Below are positions 1 to 7,211 of a stretch of DNA of 13,730 nt, piece by piece. Both the position numbers and the translations under genes were made by a program. This DNA is from Rhodoferax sp. GTDB lineage: Bacteria; Pseudomonadota; Gammaproteobacteria; Burkholderiales; Burkholderiaceae. Below the pieces are notes generated by a model. It saw only the letters and a list, made by a program, of their open reading frames with translations. It was not told where the DNA came from and searched no databases. Position 1 is the stretch's first letter; every line of letters begins with the position of its first letter. The stretch spans positions 1 through 13,730 of the forward strand of contig JAQGNA010000051.1 in the NCBI GenBank assembly GCA_028292075.1, in the 5' to 3' direction.

Positions 1-511
1 GCATGTCGTCGCGGTGGTGGCCCAGCGCGATCTTGGTGGCACCCAGCTCGTCGGCCACGCGGTACAAAATGCCGCGGCGCAGCCGGCTGCAAAGCCCACA
101 GGTGGTCTTGCCCTCAGGGATCACGCGCTTGACGATGCTGTACGTGTCCTGGTTCTCGATGTGAAACGGCACGCCCAGCGCGGTGAGGTAGGTGGGCAGC
201 ACGTCTTCCGGAAACCCCGGCTGCTTCTGGTCGAGGTTGACCGCGATCAACTCGAAATCGATGGGTGCCCGGGCCTTCAGCTTGAGCAGGATGTCCAGCA
301 TGGCATAGCTGTCCTTGCCGCCGCTCACGCAGACCATGACCTTGTCGCCTTCTTCGATCATGTTGTAGTCGACGATGGCGCGGCCGGTCTCGCGGCACAG
401 GCGCTTTTCGAGCTTGTGCAGGTCGACGCCGACGCGTGGCGCGGCTTCACGGGCGAGGGGGGCTTCGGTGGCGACGGGCGCGGCCTCGTCGGCGGTCCAT
501 AGGGCGCTCAT
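1..511 (-). CDS. ttcA: tRNA 2-thiocytidine(32) synthetase TtcA, 3' end cut by window
   Basis: TtcA thiolates cytidine 32 of certain tRNAs in the cytoplasm, using ATP activation and an Fe-S cluster. About 170 residues are visible of a family usually near 300. The PP-loop ATP-binding motif SGGKDS is at residues 63-68, and CGLCSR gives the first cysteine pair of the family (C138 and C141). The segment NLDQKQPGF and the ending GHHRDDM are also typical. The start is ATG at 511, giving [10 protein letters not shown]; the first 28 or so residues are a low-complexity A/E/P leader. No clear Shine-Dalgarno precedes it, and a 7-bp stem-loop sits 5 nt upstream of the ATG. It lies 55 bp after the last binding-protein gene and is probably the final gene of the operon, or has its own promoter. 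The second half of the protein lies outside the window. Identification is secure. Confidence 0.96.
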   Translation of the reverse strand, partial: MSALWTADEAAPVATEAPLAREAAPRVGVDLHKLEKRLCRETGRAIVDYNMIEEGDKVMVCVSGGKDSYAMLDILLKLKARAPIDFELIAVNLDQKQPGFPEDVLPTYLTALGVPFHIENQDTYSIVKRVIPEGKTTCGLCSRLRRGILYRVADELGATKIALGHHRDDM

Positions 512-515
512 GTGG

Positions 516-540
516 GGGTCTTCGGTTCGGGCAAAGACCC
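516..540 (-). promoter_or_regulatory. stem-loop just upstream of ttcA start
   Basis: Perfect 7-bp inverted repeat: GGGTCTT at 516-522 and AAGACCC at 534-540, with an 11-nt loop. On the transcribed minus strand the hairpin ends 5 nt before the ttcA ATG, so it would occupy the ribosome-binding region. It could limit translation of ttcA, or be a weak structure at the end of the upstream operon. There is no U-run, so an intrinsic terminator is unlikely. The function is inference. Confidence 0.35.
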
Positions 541-566
541 GATTATCCCAGCCCGGCGCCGGCGGG

Positions 567-1379
567 TCATTTTCCGTTCGGCAACACCGTCTTGGCGGGC
601 TGGGGCCTGGCCTCCATCAGCCGGCGCACCGTGCCATTGGCCCGAAGCGCCTCGAAGGCCGCCTGGGCGCGCGCGACGAGCTCGGGCGCCGTGTTGTGGC
701 TGAAGGCCATGTACAGGCCGGAATTGGCTTCCTCCAACGGCAGCAGCTTCTCGAGGTTTGCGCAGTCGAAGGCGGCTGCCGCGCACTGGCTTGCCGCGCC
801 GGCTTCGCTCAGCGGCACGAGGTCGACCTGGCGGTTCACCAGCTGCAGGAAGTTGTCGCCCACCCGGGCCGACACCACCAGCCGCGCGAAGCCCTGCTTC
901 TTGAGGTACTGGTGGCGCGTGTCGTCGCGCATCACGCCGATGACATAGCTGCGCGCGGCGTCCAGCGTGGGCGCGACCACTTCGCTGCGCTGCTTCAGCT
1001 TGTAGAGGAAGTAGCGCACCTGGATCAGTTCGCCCACCCACTGGAACTGCTTCTCGCGTTCGGCTGTGCGTGCGATCAGGAAGATCAGCACGTTCGGCTC
1101 GGTCAGCGCCATGTCGTAGGCCCGTGCCCAGGGGTACACGGCCACCTTGTAGTCGCGAATGCCCGCGTCCCGCAGTGTCTTCTCGGCCAGTTCGGTGGCC
1201 GGTCCGCCGACCTTCGTGCCCTCCATCTGGACATAGGCGGAGGTTTCGGTCACCGCGCGCACCGTTTGCGCCTGGCCTGCCAGCGGTGCAAGGAGGCACA
1301 GCGTACCGAGGCCGGCCCATGCGGCCCATTCGGCCAACGTCGTGGAACGCGCCAGTAGCTTCAGTTCGGCGAATTTCAT
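567..1379 (-). CDS. divergent family-3 periplasmic solute-binding protein (SBP-A)
   Basis: Predicted 270-aa secreted protein of the bacterial solute-binding protein family 3 fold (amino-acid/polar-solute type). A long N-terminal region with a hydrophobic stretch (about 17-34) ends at GQAQT, a plausible signal-peptidase site near residue 37. It shares PWARAY (83-88), the arginine segment ART.ERE..F.W.G (103-116) and a terminal NGT (248-250) with the neighbouring binding protein at 2797-3573, so the two are diverged homologues. Unlike that protein it lacks the EYPPY strand (the equivalent region reads TETSAYVQ) and has a Cys pair, C199 and C206, that could form a disulfide. The start is ATG at 1379, preceded by GGAGC at a good distance. 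It begins 41 nt after the diguanylate cyclase stop. No permease or ATPase gene is nearby, so a sensory role is more likely than transport; the ligand is unknown. Confidence 0.82.
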   Translation of the reverse strand: MKFAELKLLARSTTLAEWAAWAGLGTLCLLAPLAGQAQTVRAVTETSAYVQMEGTKVGGPATELAEKTLRDAGIRDYKVAVYPWARAYDMALTEPNVLIFLIARTAEREKQFQWVGELIQVRYFLYKLKQRSEVVAPTLDAARSYVIGVMRDDTRHQYLKKQGFARLVVSARVGDNFLQLVNRQVDLVPLSEAGAASQCAAAAFDCANLEKLLPLEEANSGLYMAFSHNTAPELVARAQAAFEALRANGTVRRLMEARPQPAKTVLPNGK

Positions 1380-1420
1380 TTTCAGCTCCGGTCGTCGAGG
1401 TCGTCGATTCGAAAAACAGG

Positions 1421-2806
1421 TCACTGGAGGCGTGGCGGCTCGAACACCGCCACCTGGTTGCGCCCCCGGCTTTTGGCCAGGTACAGCGCGGTGTCGGCCT
1501 GCTCGAACAGCATCTCGAAACTGTGGACATGGCTGGCGTCGAGCTCGGCCACGCCGATGCTCACGGTGATGTGCGGGGCGGTGGCCGAGGCACGGTGCGC
1601 AATGCCCAGAGCGGCGACCGCCCCGCGCAGTTGCTCGGCCATGTGCGCGCCCTGCGTGGCACCGGTGGCTGGCAGCAGGGCGGCGAATTCCTCGCCGCCG
1701 ATGCGGGCCACCAGGTCGCCGGCCCGGGCGCAGCTGGCGCGGATGGCCCCTGCCACGGCGCGCAGGCACTGGTCGCCCTGGGCATGGCCGTAGGCGTCGT
1801 TGTAGCGCTTGAACTCGTCGATGTCGAAGACCAGCAGCGTGAGCGGCTGCGCATTGCGCGTGGCCCGGCGGAATTCGACCTCGCGAAGTTCGTCGAAGTG
1901 CCGGCGGTTGGCCAGGCCGGTGAGCGGGTCGGTGCGGGCCAGGCCGTCGAGCAGGGCGTTGGCGTCCTCCAGCCGGTGGTTGGCGCTCTCGAGTTCGCGG
2001 GTGCGTTCGCGTACCAGAGCGGCCAGGTTGTCGCGGTGCTCGACGAGCTCGCGTTCATCGCGCTGCTGCCGGGCAAGGTAGTCGGAAAGGTTGTCCTGCA
2101 GCGCGTTCACGCCACCCACCAGCAGGGAGAGCTCGTCCCGCCGGGCAGGGTCCCGGTCGAGTGTCAGCGGCTGGCCAAGGTTGCCGGGCGTCAATTGGCC
2201 CACATGCTGCGCGATGCGCCGCACATGCACCGTGACCAGCTTGCTGAACATCAGCATGATCAGGCTGGCCAGCAGCAGGGATTGGGCCACCTGCGTTACC
2301 ACGATGGCCACCACTTCGTTGCCAAGCTGTTGCCACAGCACGCGTTCGTCGCCGTACAGCGCGAACTCGCCCACCGTTTCGTGCGAGCCTGGAAAGGCCT
2401 CGTAGTCGAGCTTCAAGCGCAGCATCGGCGCCTGGCTCGAAGGCTCCCAGCCGTCGCGGCGGCGCTCGAGCACTTCGGGTGGACGGTTGTTCGACTGCAG
2501 TGTCACCACCACCTTGCCGACCGACGGCACCTGCGACAGCGTCGCCAGGTGCGCGTGCAGCGCTTCGCGGTCCATGTCCCAGACAGATTGCGACAGCGTG
2601 CGCCGGTACACCTGGGCCACCAGGCTCAGTTCGCGTGACATCGATTCCACGTTGTAGTGCCACGCCGACCAGGTGCGCACGGCCGCCACCACCACGGTGA
2701 ACAGCAGACAGAAAGCCAGGGTGGCCAGCACCAGCCTCGCGCCCAGCGATCTCGACGCGCGGGGGGCGCGGCCCGCATCCGCGGCGGGCGCTTCGGTCAA
2801 AGCCAC
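1421..2806 (-). CDS. membrane-anchored diguanylate cyclase (GGDEF) with periplasmic sensor region
   Basis: A 461-aa protein predicted to make c-di-GMP from two GTP at the inner membrane. Order of parts: cytoplasmic N-terminus; transmembrane segment at about 24-46; periplasmic domain about 47-163 containing VWDMDREAL; second transmembrane segment at about 164-188; HAMP-like linker about 190-245; charged coiled coil about 243-285; GGDEF domain about 288-455. The active site is GGEEF (370-374), an active variant in known cyclases. The inhibitory I-site RAGD (361-364) sits exactly five residues before it, so product feedback inhibition is expected. DPLTGLANRR (293-302) and DIDEFKRYND (328-337) are intact. 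The start is GTG at 2806, overlapping the end of the upstream binding-protein gene by 10 nt, which indicates translational coupling. It lies between two periplasmic binding proteins, so its periplasmic domain may read their liganded state (inference). Confidence 0.93.
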   Translation of the reverse strand: MALTEAPAADAGRAPRASRSLGARLVLATLAFCLLFTVVVAAVRTWSAWHYNVESMSRELSLVAQVYRRTLSQSVWDMDREALHAHLATLSQVPSVGKVVVTLQSNNRPPEVLERRRDGWEPSSQAPMLRLKLDYEAFPGSHETVGEFALYGDERVLWQQLGNEVVAIVVTQVAQSLLLASLIMLMFSKLVTVHVRRIAQHVGQLTPGNLGQPLTLDRDPARRDELSLLVGGVNALQDNLSDYLARQQRDERELVEHRDNLAALVRERTRELESANHRLEDANALLDGLARTDPLTGLANRRHFDELREVEFRRATRNAQPLTLLVFDIDEFKRYNDAYGHAQGDQCLRAVAGAIRASCARAGDLVARIGGEEFAALLPATGATQGAHMAEQLRGAVAALGIAHRASATAPHITVSIGVAELDASHVHSFEMLFEQADTALYLAKSRGRNQVAVFEPPRLQ

Positions 2807-3573
2807 TTTCTCTGCAGCGCGTCGTAGGTGCCGTTGCGTTTGATGGCCTCGAGCCCGCGGCGAAAGCGTTCGACCAGCGCGTCGGGCGTCTTGTTGCCGA
2901 AGGCCATGTAGTTGCCTCCGCCGCTAAGTTCGGCGATGCGAAACGCCTTCTGCAGGGTGACGGACGGGTCGTCGCCGGCCTGGCGGGCCATGTAGTAGGC
3001 GCCAAGCTCGTTCATGACCCACAGGTCGATGCGGCCGCGCTTGAGCTTTTCGTAATTCAGCTCGTAGCGGTTGCTCGACTGCAGGTTGCGGCCGATGGCA
3101 AAGCCGTTCAGCGCCAGGTACTGCTCGCCGATGTCCTGGTTCACCGTGCCGATCTGCAGGCCGCGGGCGTCGGCCAGTTCGGCCAACTGAAGATTGCGGT
3201 TCTTGAGCGCGAACAGGTAGAAGTCGGTCGGCGTGATCGGCCCGATCCACTTGAACAGCTTCTCGCGTTCCTTCGAGCGGTTCATCGAGTAGACCAGCAC
3301 GCTGTCGCTGGCCAGTGCCGTCTCGTAGGCCCGGGCCCAGGGCACCGACTGGATCTGCCCCTCGACGTTGATCTCCTTCAGCACGGCCTGGACCACCTCG
3401 GTGCCCAGGCCGGTGATCACGCCGTGGTCGGTGTAGTTGTAGGGCGGATATTCCTCGGTGAGGATCCTCACCGTGTCTTGGGCAAGGGCCGGTGTGGCTG
3501 CGGCGATGGCGGTGGCGGCGAGCGCCAGCATCAGCTGGCGGCGCGGCGGGGTCAGCTGACGTGGCTGGTCCAT
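2797..3573 (-). CDS. family-3 periplasmic solute-binding protein (SBP-B)
   Basis: A 258-aa secreted protein of the bacterial solute-binding protein family 3 fold. The signal peptide has a basic start (PRR, 10-12), a hydrophobic core (about 14-29) and a likely ALA cleavage site (29-31). No lipobox cysteine is seen, so it should be free in the periplasm. EEYPPYNY (40-47) is a classic first-strand motif of this family. PWARAY (78-83), MNRSKEREKLFKWIGPI (97-113) and GRIDLWVMNE (180-189) follow in the expected order. I chose the ATG at 3573, which lies 4 nt after the folB stop; a longer frame to 3642 would add residues antisense in style and overlap folB. The end overlaps the GTG of the cyclase gene by 10 nt. 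No transporter subunits are adjacent, so it is an orphan binding protein, probably serving the cyclase. The ligand (amino acid or similar small polar molecule) is unknown. Confidence 0.88.
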   Translation of the reverse strand: MDQPRQLTPPRRQLMLALAATAIAAATPALAQDTVRILTEEYPPYNYTDHGVITGLGTEVVQAVLKEINVEGQIQSVPWARAYETALASDSVLVYSMNRSKEREKLFKWIGPITPTDFYLFALKNRNLQLAELADARGLQIGTVNQDIGEQYLALNGFAIGRNLQSSNRYELNYEKLKRGRIDLWVMNELGAYYMARQAGDDPSVTLQKAFRIAELSGGGNYMAFGNKTPDALVERFRRGLEAIKRNGTYDALQRKWL

Positions 3574-3577
3574 CGCT

Positions 3578-3964
3578 TCACCACTGGCCGGTTTCCATGC
3601 GGATGGCGACTTCGCAGTCGTCGAAGATCTCCAGCTTGGCAATCTTTACCCTCACGCCAAGTACGCCGGGCAGCTGCATCAGGCGTGCGCTGAGTTTGCC
3701 AATCAGGGTCTCCAGCAGGTTGACGTGCCCGACGGTGCATTCGTCGATGATGATCTGGCGCACCTTGCGGTAGTCGAGCACGTGGTGGATGTCGTCGTCG
3801 CGCGGATGCAGCGGCTGCGTGCCCAGGTTCAGCGAGGCGTCGACCTGGATCGGCTGCGGATCGGTTTTCTCGAAGTCGAAGATGCCGACGTTGGCCTTGA
3901 AGCGGAGTCCGGTGAGGTGCAGGGTCTGGCTGCCGGCGGCGTTGAGCATGGGAATGGTGTCCAC
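3578..3964 (-). CDS. folB: dihydroneopterin aldolase FolB
   Basis: FolB converts 7,8-dihydroneopterin to 6-hydroxymethyl-7,8-dihydropterin and glycolaldehyde in cytoplasmic folate synthesis. The 128-aa length fits the family (about 120). Visible family elements are LTGLRFKANVGIFDFEKTD with the conserved Glu, the LDYRKV tyrosine, LLETLIGKLSARL, and VKIAKLEIF with the lysine that corresponds to the catalytic Lys. The start is GTG at 3964, 7 nt after the SDR stop; an internal ATG at 3949 would remove five residues and remains possible, since neither start has a strong Shine-Dalgarno. It is followed by SBP-B after 4 nt. Its pairing with an upstream pteridine-reductase-like SDR supports a pterin/folate role. 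The KLEIF segment replaces the more usual KPGA around the lysine, which is a modest variation. Confidence 0.92.
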   Translation of the reverse strand: MDTIPMLNAAGSQTLHLTGLRFKANVGIFDFEKTDPQPIQVDASLNLGTQPLHPRDDDIHHVLDYRKVRQIIIDECTVGHVNLLETLIGKLSARLMQLPGVLGVRVKIAKLEIFDDCEVAIRMETGQW

Positions 3965-3971
3965 GGGTGAA

Positions 3972-4769
3972 TCACATGAGCGAGAAGTCGCGTTCGAATT
4001 TCATCAGGTGCTGACCGCCGTCCACCATCAGCGTGGTGCCGGTCAGCGACCGGTTTTCCAGCGCAAACCTGACGGTGGCGGCCACGTCATCGGGTGTGGA
4101 CGAGCGCCCGAGCAGGGCCATGCGGTGCCGCTCGGCGAATGCGGCGTCGTCGAGCAGGTGGCTGGTGAGCGTGAGCCCCGGCGCAACCCCCACCACCCGC
4201 ACGCGCGGCGCCAGTGCCAGGGCCAGCATGGTGCCGGCCGCTTCGAGTGCGGCCTTTGAAAGCGTATAGCTGAAGAAGTCGGGGTTGAGGTTCCAAAGCT
4301 TCTGGTCGAGCAGGTTCACCACGGCGCCCTGTGCGTCGTCGCGGCTGCAGAGGTGGCCATGCAGCGCCTGGGCCAGGAGCACCGGGGCGCCCGTGTTCGC
4401 GCGCCAGTGGCGTTCCATCGCCGCGAAGCCGAAGCTTTCGGCTGCGTCATGCTCGAAGGTCGATGCGCTGTTGACCAGACCGTCGACCGCGCCGAAATGC
4501 GACACCACCCGCGGCAGCAGGCCGCGCACGGCCTCTTCGTCGGCCAGGTCCGCCTTGAATGCGGCGTGCAACAGGCCCTGCGCCGCCGTCAGCGCCTGGC
4601 AGTCGGCCACCGTCTGCAGCGCCTCGGCCTCAGAGCCGCGGTAGTGCACGGCCACCTGCCATCCGCCACGGGCCAGGGCCAGCGCGATCTCGCGCCCGAG
4701 GCGCTTGGCGGCGCCTGTCACCAGCACGGTGCGCGGCGCGGCGGGGGCGGTCGGAAGGGTGGTCGGCAT
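3972..4769 (-). CDS. SDR-family oxidoreductase, probable pteridine reductase (FolM-like)
   Basis: A 265-aa classical short-chain dehydrogenase/reductase. The NADP(H)-binding motif TGAAKRLG is at 18-25, with basic residues (K22, R23) and HYRGSEAEA after the second strand favouring NADPH. NSAS (100-103) takes the place of the usual NNAG, as in pteridine reductases and FolM. The active site YTLSK gives Y168 and K172, and VAPGLT (195-200) and MVDGGQHL (248-255) complete the fold. FolM reduces dihydromonapterin/dihydrofolate, and adjacency to folB fits pterin metabolism; substrate specificity is inferred from this. I chose ATG at 4769 because a longer frame to 4820 would run through the divergent methyltransferase start. 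It is probably the first gene of the operon, with 20 bp between its ATG and the divergent ATG at 4790. Confidence 0.87.
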   Translation of the reverse strand: MPTTLPTAPAAPRTVLVTGAAKRLGREIALALARGGWQVAVHYRGSEAEALQTVADCQALTAAQGLLHAAFKADLADEEAVRGLLPRVVSHFGAVDGLVNSASTFEHDAAESFGFAAMERHWRANTGAPVLLAQALHGHLCSRDDAQGAVVNLLDQKLWNLNPDFFSYTLSKAALEAAGTMLALALAPRVRVVGVAPGLTLTSHLLDDAAFAERHRMALLGRSSTPDDVAATVRFALENRSLTGTTLMVDGGQHLMKFERDFSLM

Positions 4770-4789
4770 TCGATGACAATCCGGTGGTG

Positions 4790-5977
4790 ATGACAAATCC
4801 CCACAGTTTAACGAGCGCACTGCAGAGCGCCATCGTTTTGGCGGTCCAGGAGGCCGATGGCTGGATCGGTTTTGACCGGTTCATGGCGCTCGCGCTCTAC
4901 ACCCCCGGACTCGGCTACTACGCCAACACCAGCCTCAAGTTCGGCAGCATGCCCACCGCCATGGAGAACGGCCAGCGCGTGGCCGGCAGCGACTTCGTCA
5001 CGGCGCCCGAAATGTCCAGTTTGTTCGGCCGGGCGCTGGCCGTGCAGGTGGCCCAGGCCCTCGAGGCCACGGGCACGCGCGAGGACTGGGAATTCGGCGA
5101 CGGCTCGGGCGCGCTGGCTTCGCAACTGATCGAGGCGCTTGGCGACCGCATCGACCGCTACACCATTGTCGACGTGTCGGGCGTGCTGCGCGCGCGCCAG
5201 CAACAGGCGTTGGCCGCGCATGCCGGCAAGGTGGCCTGGGCCGATGCGCTGCCGGCCGAGATCCGCGGTGTGGTGGTGGGCAACGAGGTGCTCGACGCCA
5301 TGCCGGTGCAACTGCTTGCGCGGGTCGAAGGCGAGTGGTTCGAGCGTGGCGTGGCCGTGGCGGCACGAGGCACGCCGGATGATGAAAAAGCGTCTGACGA
5401 AGAAGACCCGCGTGACGACGACGGCGCGCCTGTCGAAGCCATTTTCCGTTGGGAAGACCGTCCCACTTCGCTGCGCCCGCCGCTGGACATCGAAGGCCCG
5501 CACGACTACCTCACCGAGGTCCATGCCCAGGCCGTGGCTTTTGTCCACACGCTGGCCGACCGGCTGGTGCAGGGGGCGGCGTTCTTTCTCGACTATGGCT
5601 TTCCGGAACACGAGTACTACCACCCACAGCGCAGCGGCGGCACCGTCATGTGCCACCGGGCGCACCGCGCCGACCCCGACCCGCTGGCCGAGGTGGGCCT
5701 GAAGGACATCACGGCGCATGTCGACTTCACCGCCATTGCGCTGGCCGGCCAGAATGCCGGGCTGGAGGTGCTGGGCTACACCAGCCAGGCGCGTTTTCTG
5801 ATGAATTGCGGTCTGCTGCAGATGATGGAAGACGGCTCGGTCATGGACCGGGCCCAGGCCGTGCGGCTCATTCACGAACATGAAATGGGCGAATTGTTCA
5901 AGGTGGTCGGCTTTGCTCGCACGCTACCTTTCGATGCAATTGGGTTCACCGAAGGCGATCGAAGCCACACCTTGTAA
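4790..5977 (+). CDS. class I SAM-dependent methyltransferase, MidA/NDUFAF7 family
   Basis: A 395-aa protein of the DUF185/MidA family (relatives of mitochondrial NDUFAF7, which dimethylates an arginine of a complex I subunit). The target of bacterial members is mostly unknown. Hallmarks are FMALALYTPGLGYYA (31-45), GSDFVTAPEMS (66-76), the SAM-binding glycine loop EFGDGSGALA (101-110), GNEVLDAMPV (164-173), FFLDYGFPEHEYYHPQR and a late HVDFTAIA. A strongly acidic stretch at about 196-212 (many D and E) between the core and the substrate-recognition part looks like a flexible insertion. ATG at 4790 was chosen because upstream codons are antisense to the SDR gene and low in complexity. It is followed 4 nt later by the DUF2905 gene, so the two are likely co-transcribed. 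Its promoter must overlap the start of the SDR gene. Confidence 0.92.
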   Translation: MTNPHSLTSALQSAIVLAVQEADGWIGFDRFMALALYTPGLGYYANTSLKFGSMPTAMENGQRVAGSDFVTAPEMSSLFGRALAVQVAQALEATGTREDWEFGDGSGALASQLIEALGDRIDRYTIVDVSGVLRARQQQALAAHAGKVAWADALPAEIRGVVVGNEVLDAMPVQLLARVEGEWFERGVAVAARGTPDDEKASDEEDPRDDDGAPVEAIFRWEDRPTSLRPPLDIEGPHDYLTEVHAQAVAFVHTLADRLVQGAAFFLDYGFPEHEYYHPQRSGGTVMCHRAHRADPDPLAEVGLKDITAHVDFTAIALAGQNAGLEVLGYTSQARFLMNCGLLQMMEDGSVMDRAQAVRLIHEHEMGELFKVVGFARTLPFDAIGFTEGDRSHTL

Positions 5978-5981
5978 TGCC

Positions 5982-6176
5982 ATGATTCGCTGGTTGCTCG
6001 TCATTTTCCTGGCGCTGATTTTAATCAGCTGGTTTTCCCCGTTGCTGGGGAAACTGGGCTTCGGCAGACTGCCGGGCGACCTGCGTTTCAAGTTATTCGG
6101 CCGCGAATGGTTTCTGCCATTCACGACCACCATCGTGCTGAGTGCCCTGGCCAGCGTTATTTCAAAACTTCTTTAG
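5982..6176 (+). CDS. DUF2905 small membrane protein
   Basis: A 64-aa integral membrane protein matching DUF2905. It begins MIRWLLVIFLALILISWF (first membrane helix about 3-18), then the family signature around LGRLPGDLRF: here GFGRLPGDLRFKLFGREWFLP, with a second helix about 44-62. The function of the family is unknown. ATG at 5982 lies 4 nt after the methyltransferase stop, which indicates co-translation; a longer reading to 5880 would overlap that gene by about 100 nt and is unlikely. Its small size, two helices and conserved GRLPGD loop are all typical of the family. The ROK kinase gene follows 29 nt downstream. Confidence 0.9.
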   Translation: MIRWLLVIFLALILISWFSPLLGKLGFGRLPGDLRFKLFGREWFLPFTTTIVLSALASVISKLL

Positions 6177-6205
6177 CTCCTTCGAGCCTCTTTCGAGCAA
6201 TTCCC

Positions 6206-7147
6206 ATGAAAGCATGTGTTGACATCGGCGGTACCAAGGTAGCCGTCAGCCTGACCACCGGCCAGGGCGCGTCGCCCACTCTCCAGGCCCGCCGCGCGGA
6301 GCCCACCGCCAAGACCGGCGCCAACGACGCGCTGGCGGTGCAGATCATCCGCATGGTCGAGGCGGCCTGTGCCGAGGTCGGCATCGACGCATCGTCCATC
6401 ACGGAAGTTGGCGTCTCCTCCTGCGGGCCTTTCGTGCTGACCGACGGCCTGGTGGAGCTGGCCGCGCCCAACATCTGTGGCGGCCTGGCCGGGCCCGCAC
6501 GGGGGCTGCCCAATGAATGGAATTCGGCGCTGCTCGAGGCGCCGCTGCGCGCACGGTTCGGCCCACGCGTGCGGGTCGAGAACGACTGCATCGCCGCCCT
6601 GGAGGCAGAGCGACGCTGGGGCGCACTGCAGGGCCTGGACCACTGCGCCTATGTCACCTGGAGCACCGGCATCGGCATGGGCCTGTGCGTCGACGGACAC
6701 ATCCTGCGCGGCAAGAACGGCAATGCCGGACATGCCGGGCACATGTTCGTTTCTGACAACAATGACGCGCTCTGCGGCTGCGGCAATATCGGCGATGTCG
6801 AGGGCCTGGTGGCCGGCAATGCCATTGCCCGCCGCTTCGGCCAGGAAGCCGCGCCCCTGCTGAGCGCCGCAACGGCTCGCGACGCCAAGGCGCTGGCCAT
6901 CGTTGACGACCTGTGCCTCGTGATGGGGCGAACGATCTACAACCTGGTTGTGACGCTCGACCTGCAGGCCGTCAGCCTGGGCGGCAGTGTTTTCTGGCAC
7001 AACCGTGAATTACTTTTGCCCCGCCTGCAATCGCATATTGACGGCCGCCTGCCTTCATTAACCGGTGGAATGCGTTGCGTCCCGGCCGGCCTGGCAGATA
7101 AGGTGGGCGACTACGCGGCACTGGCGCTTCTTTCGCAGGTCGATTGA
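6206..7147 (+). CDS. ROK-family sugar kinase (or ROK-like protein)
   Basis: A 313-aa protein with the ROK fold, which phosphorylates hexoses or amino-sugars with ATP. The phosphate-binding motif DIGGTK is at 6-11, GVSSCGPF at 69-76, END with the presumed catalytic Asp at 125-127 (D127), and STGIGMGL at 153-160. The sugar and zinc region is unusual. GNAGHAGH (172-179) has His176 where most glucokinases have Glu. The zinc motif reads CGCGNIGDVE (190-199), so the third cysteine of the usual CxCGxxGCxE is Asp197. Zinc binding, and so substrate choice, may be altered. The 313-aa length is normal for the family. ATG at 6206 is chosen because DIGGTK must sit near the N-terminus; no clear Shine-Dalgarno is visible. 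It follows the DUF2905 gene by 29 nt. The substrate is not predictable from sequence alone; fructokinase, glucokinase and N-acetylhexosamine kinase are all possible. Confidence 0.88.
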   Translation: MKACVDIGGTKVAVSLTTGQGASPTLQARRAEPTAKTGANDALAVQIIRMVEAACAEVGIDASSITEVGVSSCGPFVLTDGLVELAAPNICGGLAGPARGLPNEWNSALLEAPLRARFGPRVRVENDCIAALEAERRWGALQGLDHCAYVTWSTGIGMGLCVDGHILRGKNGNAGHAGHMFVSDNNDALCGCGNIGDVEGLVAGNAIARRFGQEAAPLLSAATARDAKALAIVDDLCLVMGRTIYNLVVTLDLQAVSLGGSVFWHNRELLLPRLQSHIDGRLPSLTGGMRCVPAGLADKVGDYAALALLSQVD

Positions 7148-7181
7148 ATATTGCGACACGGGTGAAATGCCGGGGTCACGC

Positions 7182-7204
7182 AGGCCGCTGGCGCCGGCCT
7201 TTGT
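7182..7204 (+). terminator. possible weak intrinsic terminator after ROK gene
   Basis: AGGCCG (7182-7187) pairs with CGGCCT (7195-7200) around a 7-nt loop and is followed by TTTGT. It lies 34 nt after the ROK stop codon. The stem is short and the T-run weak, so it is only suggestive. Confidence 0.35.
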
Positions 7205-7211
7205 AAAATTT

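Noticed and set aside
1070..2638. Plus-strand open frame of over 500 codons opposite the cyclase and SBP-A
   Set aside because: Spans two real minus-strand genes and their gap; no start signal or recognisable domain.
567..3573. A complete amino-acid ABC importer
   Set aside because: Only binding proteins are present; no permease or ATPase gene lies anywhere in the surrounding 5 kb.
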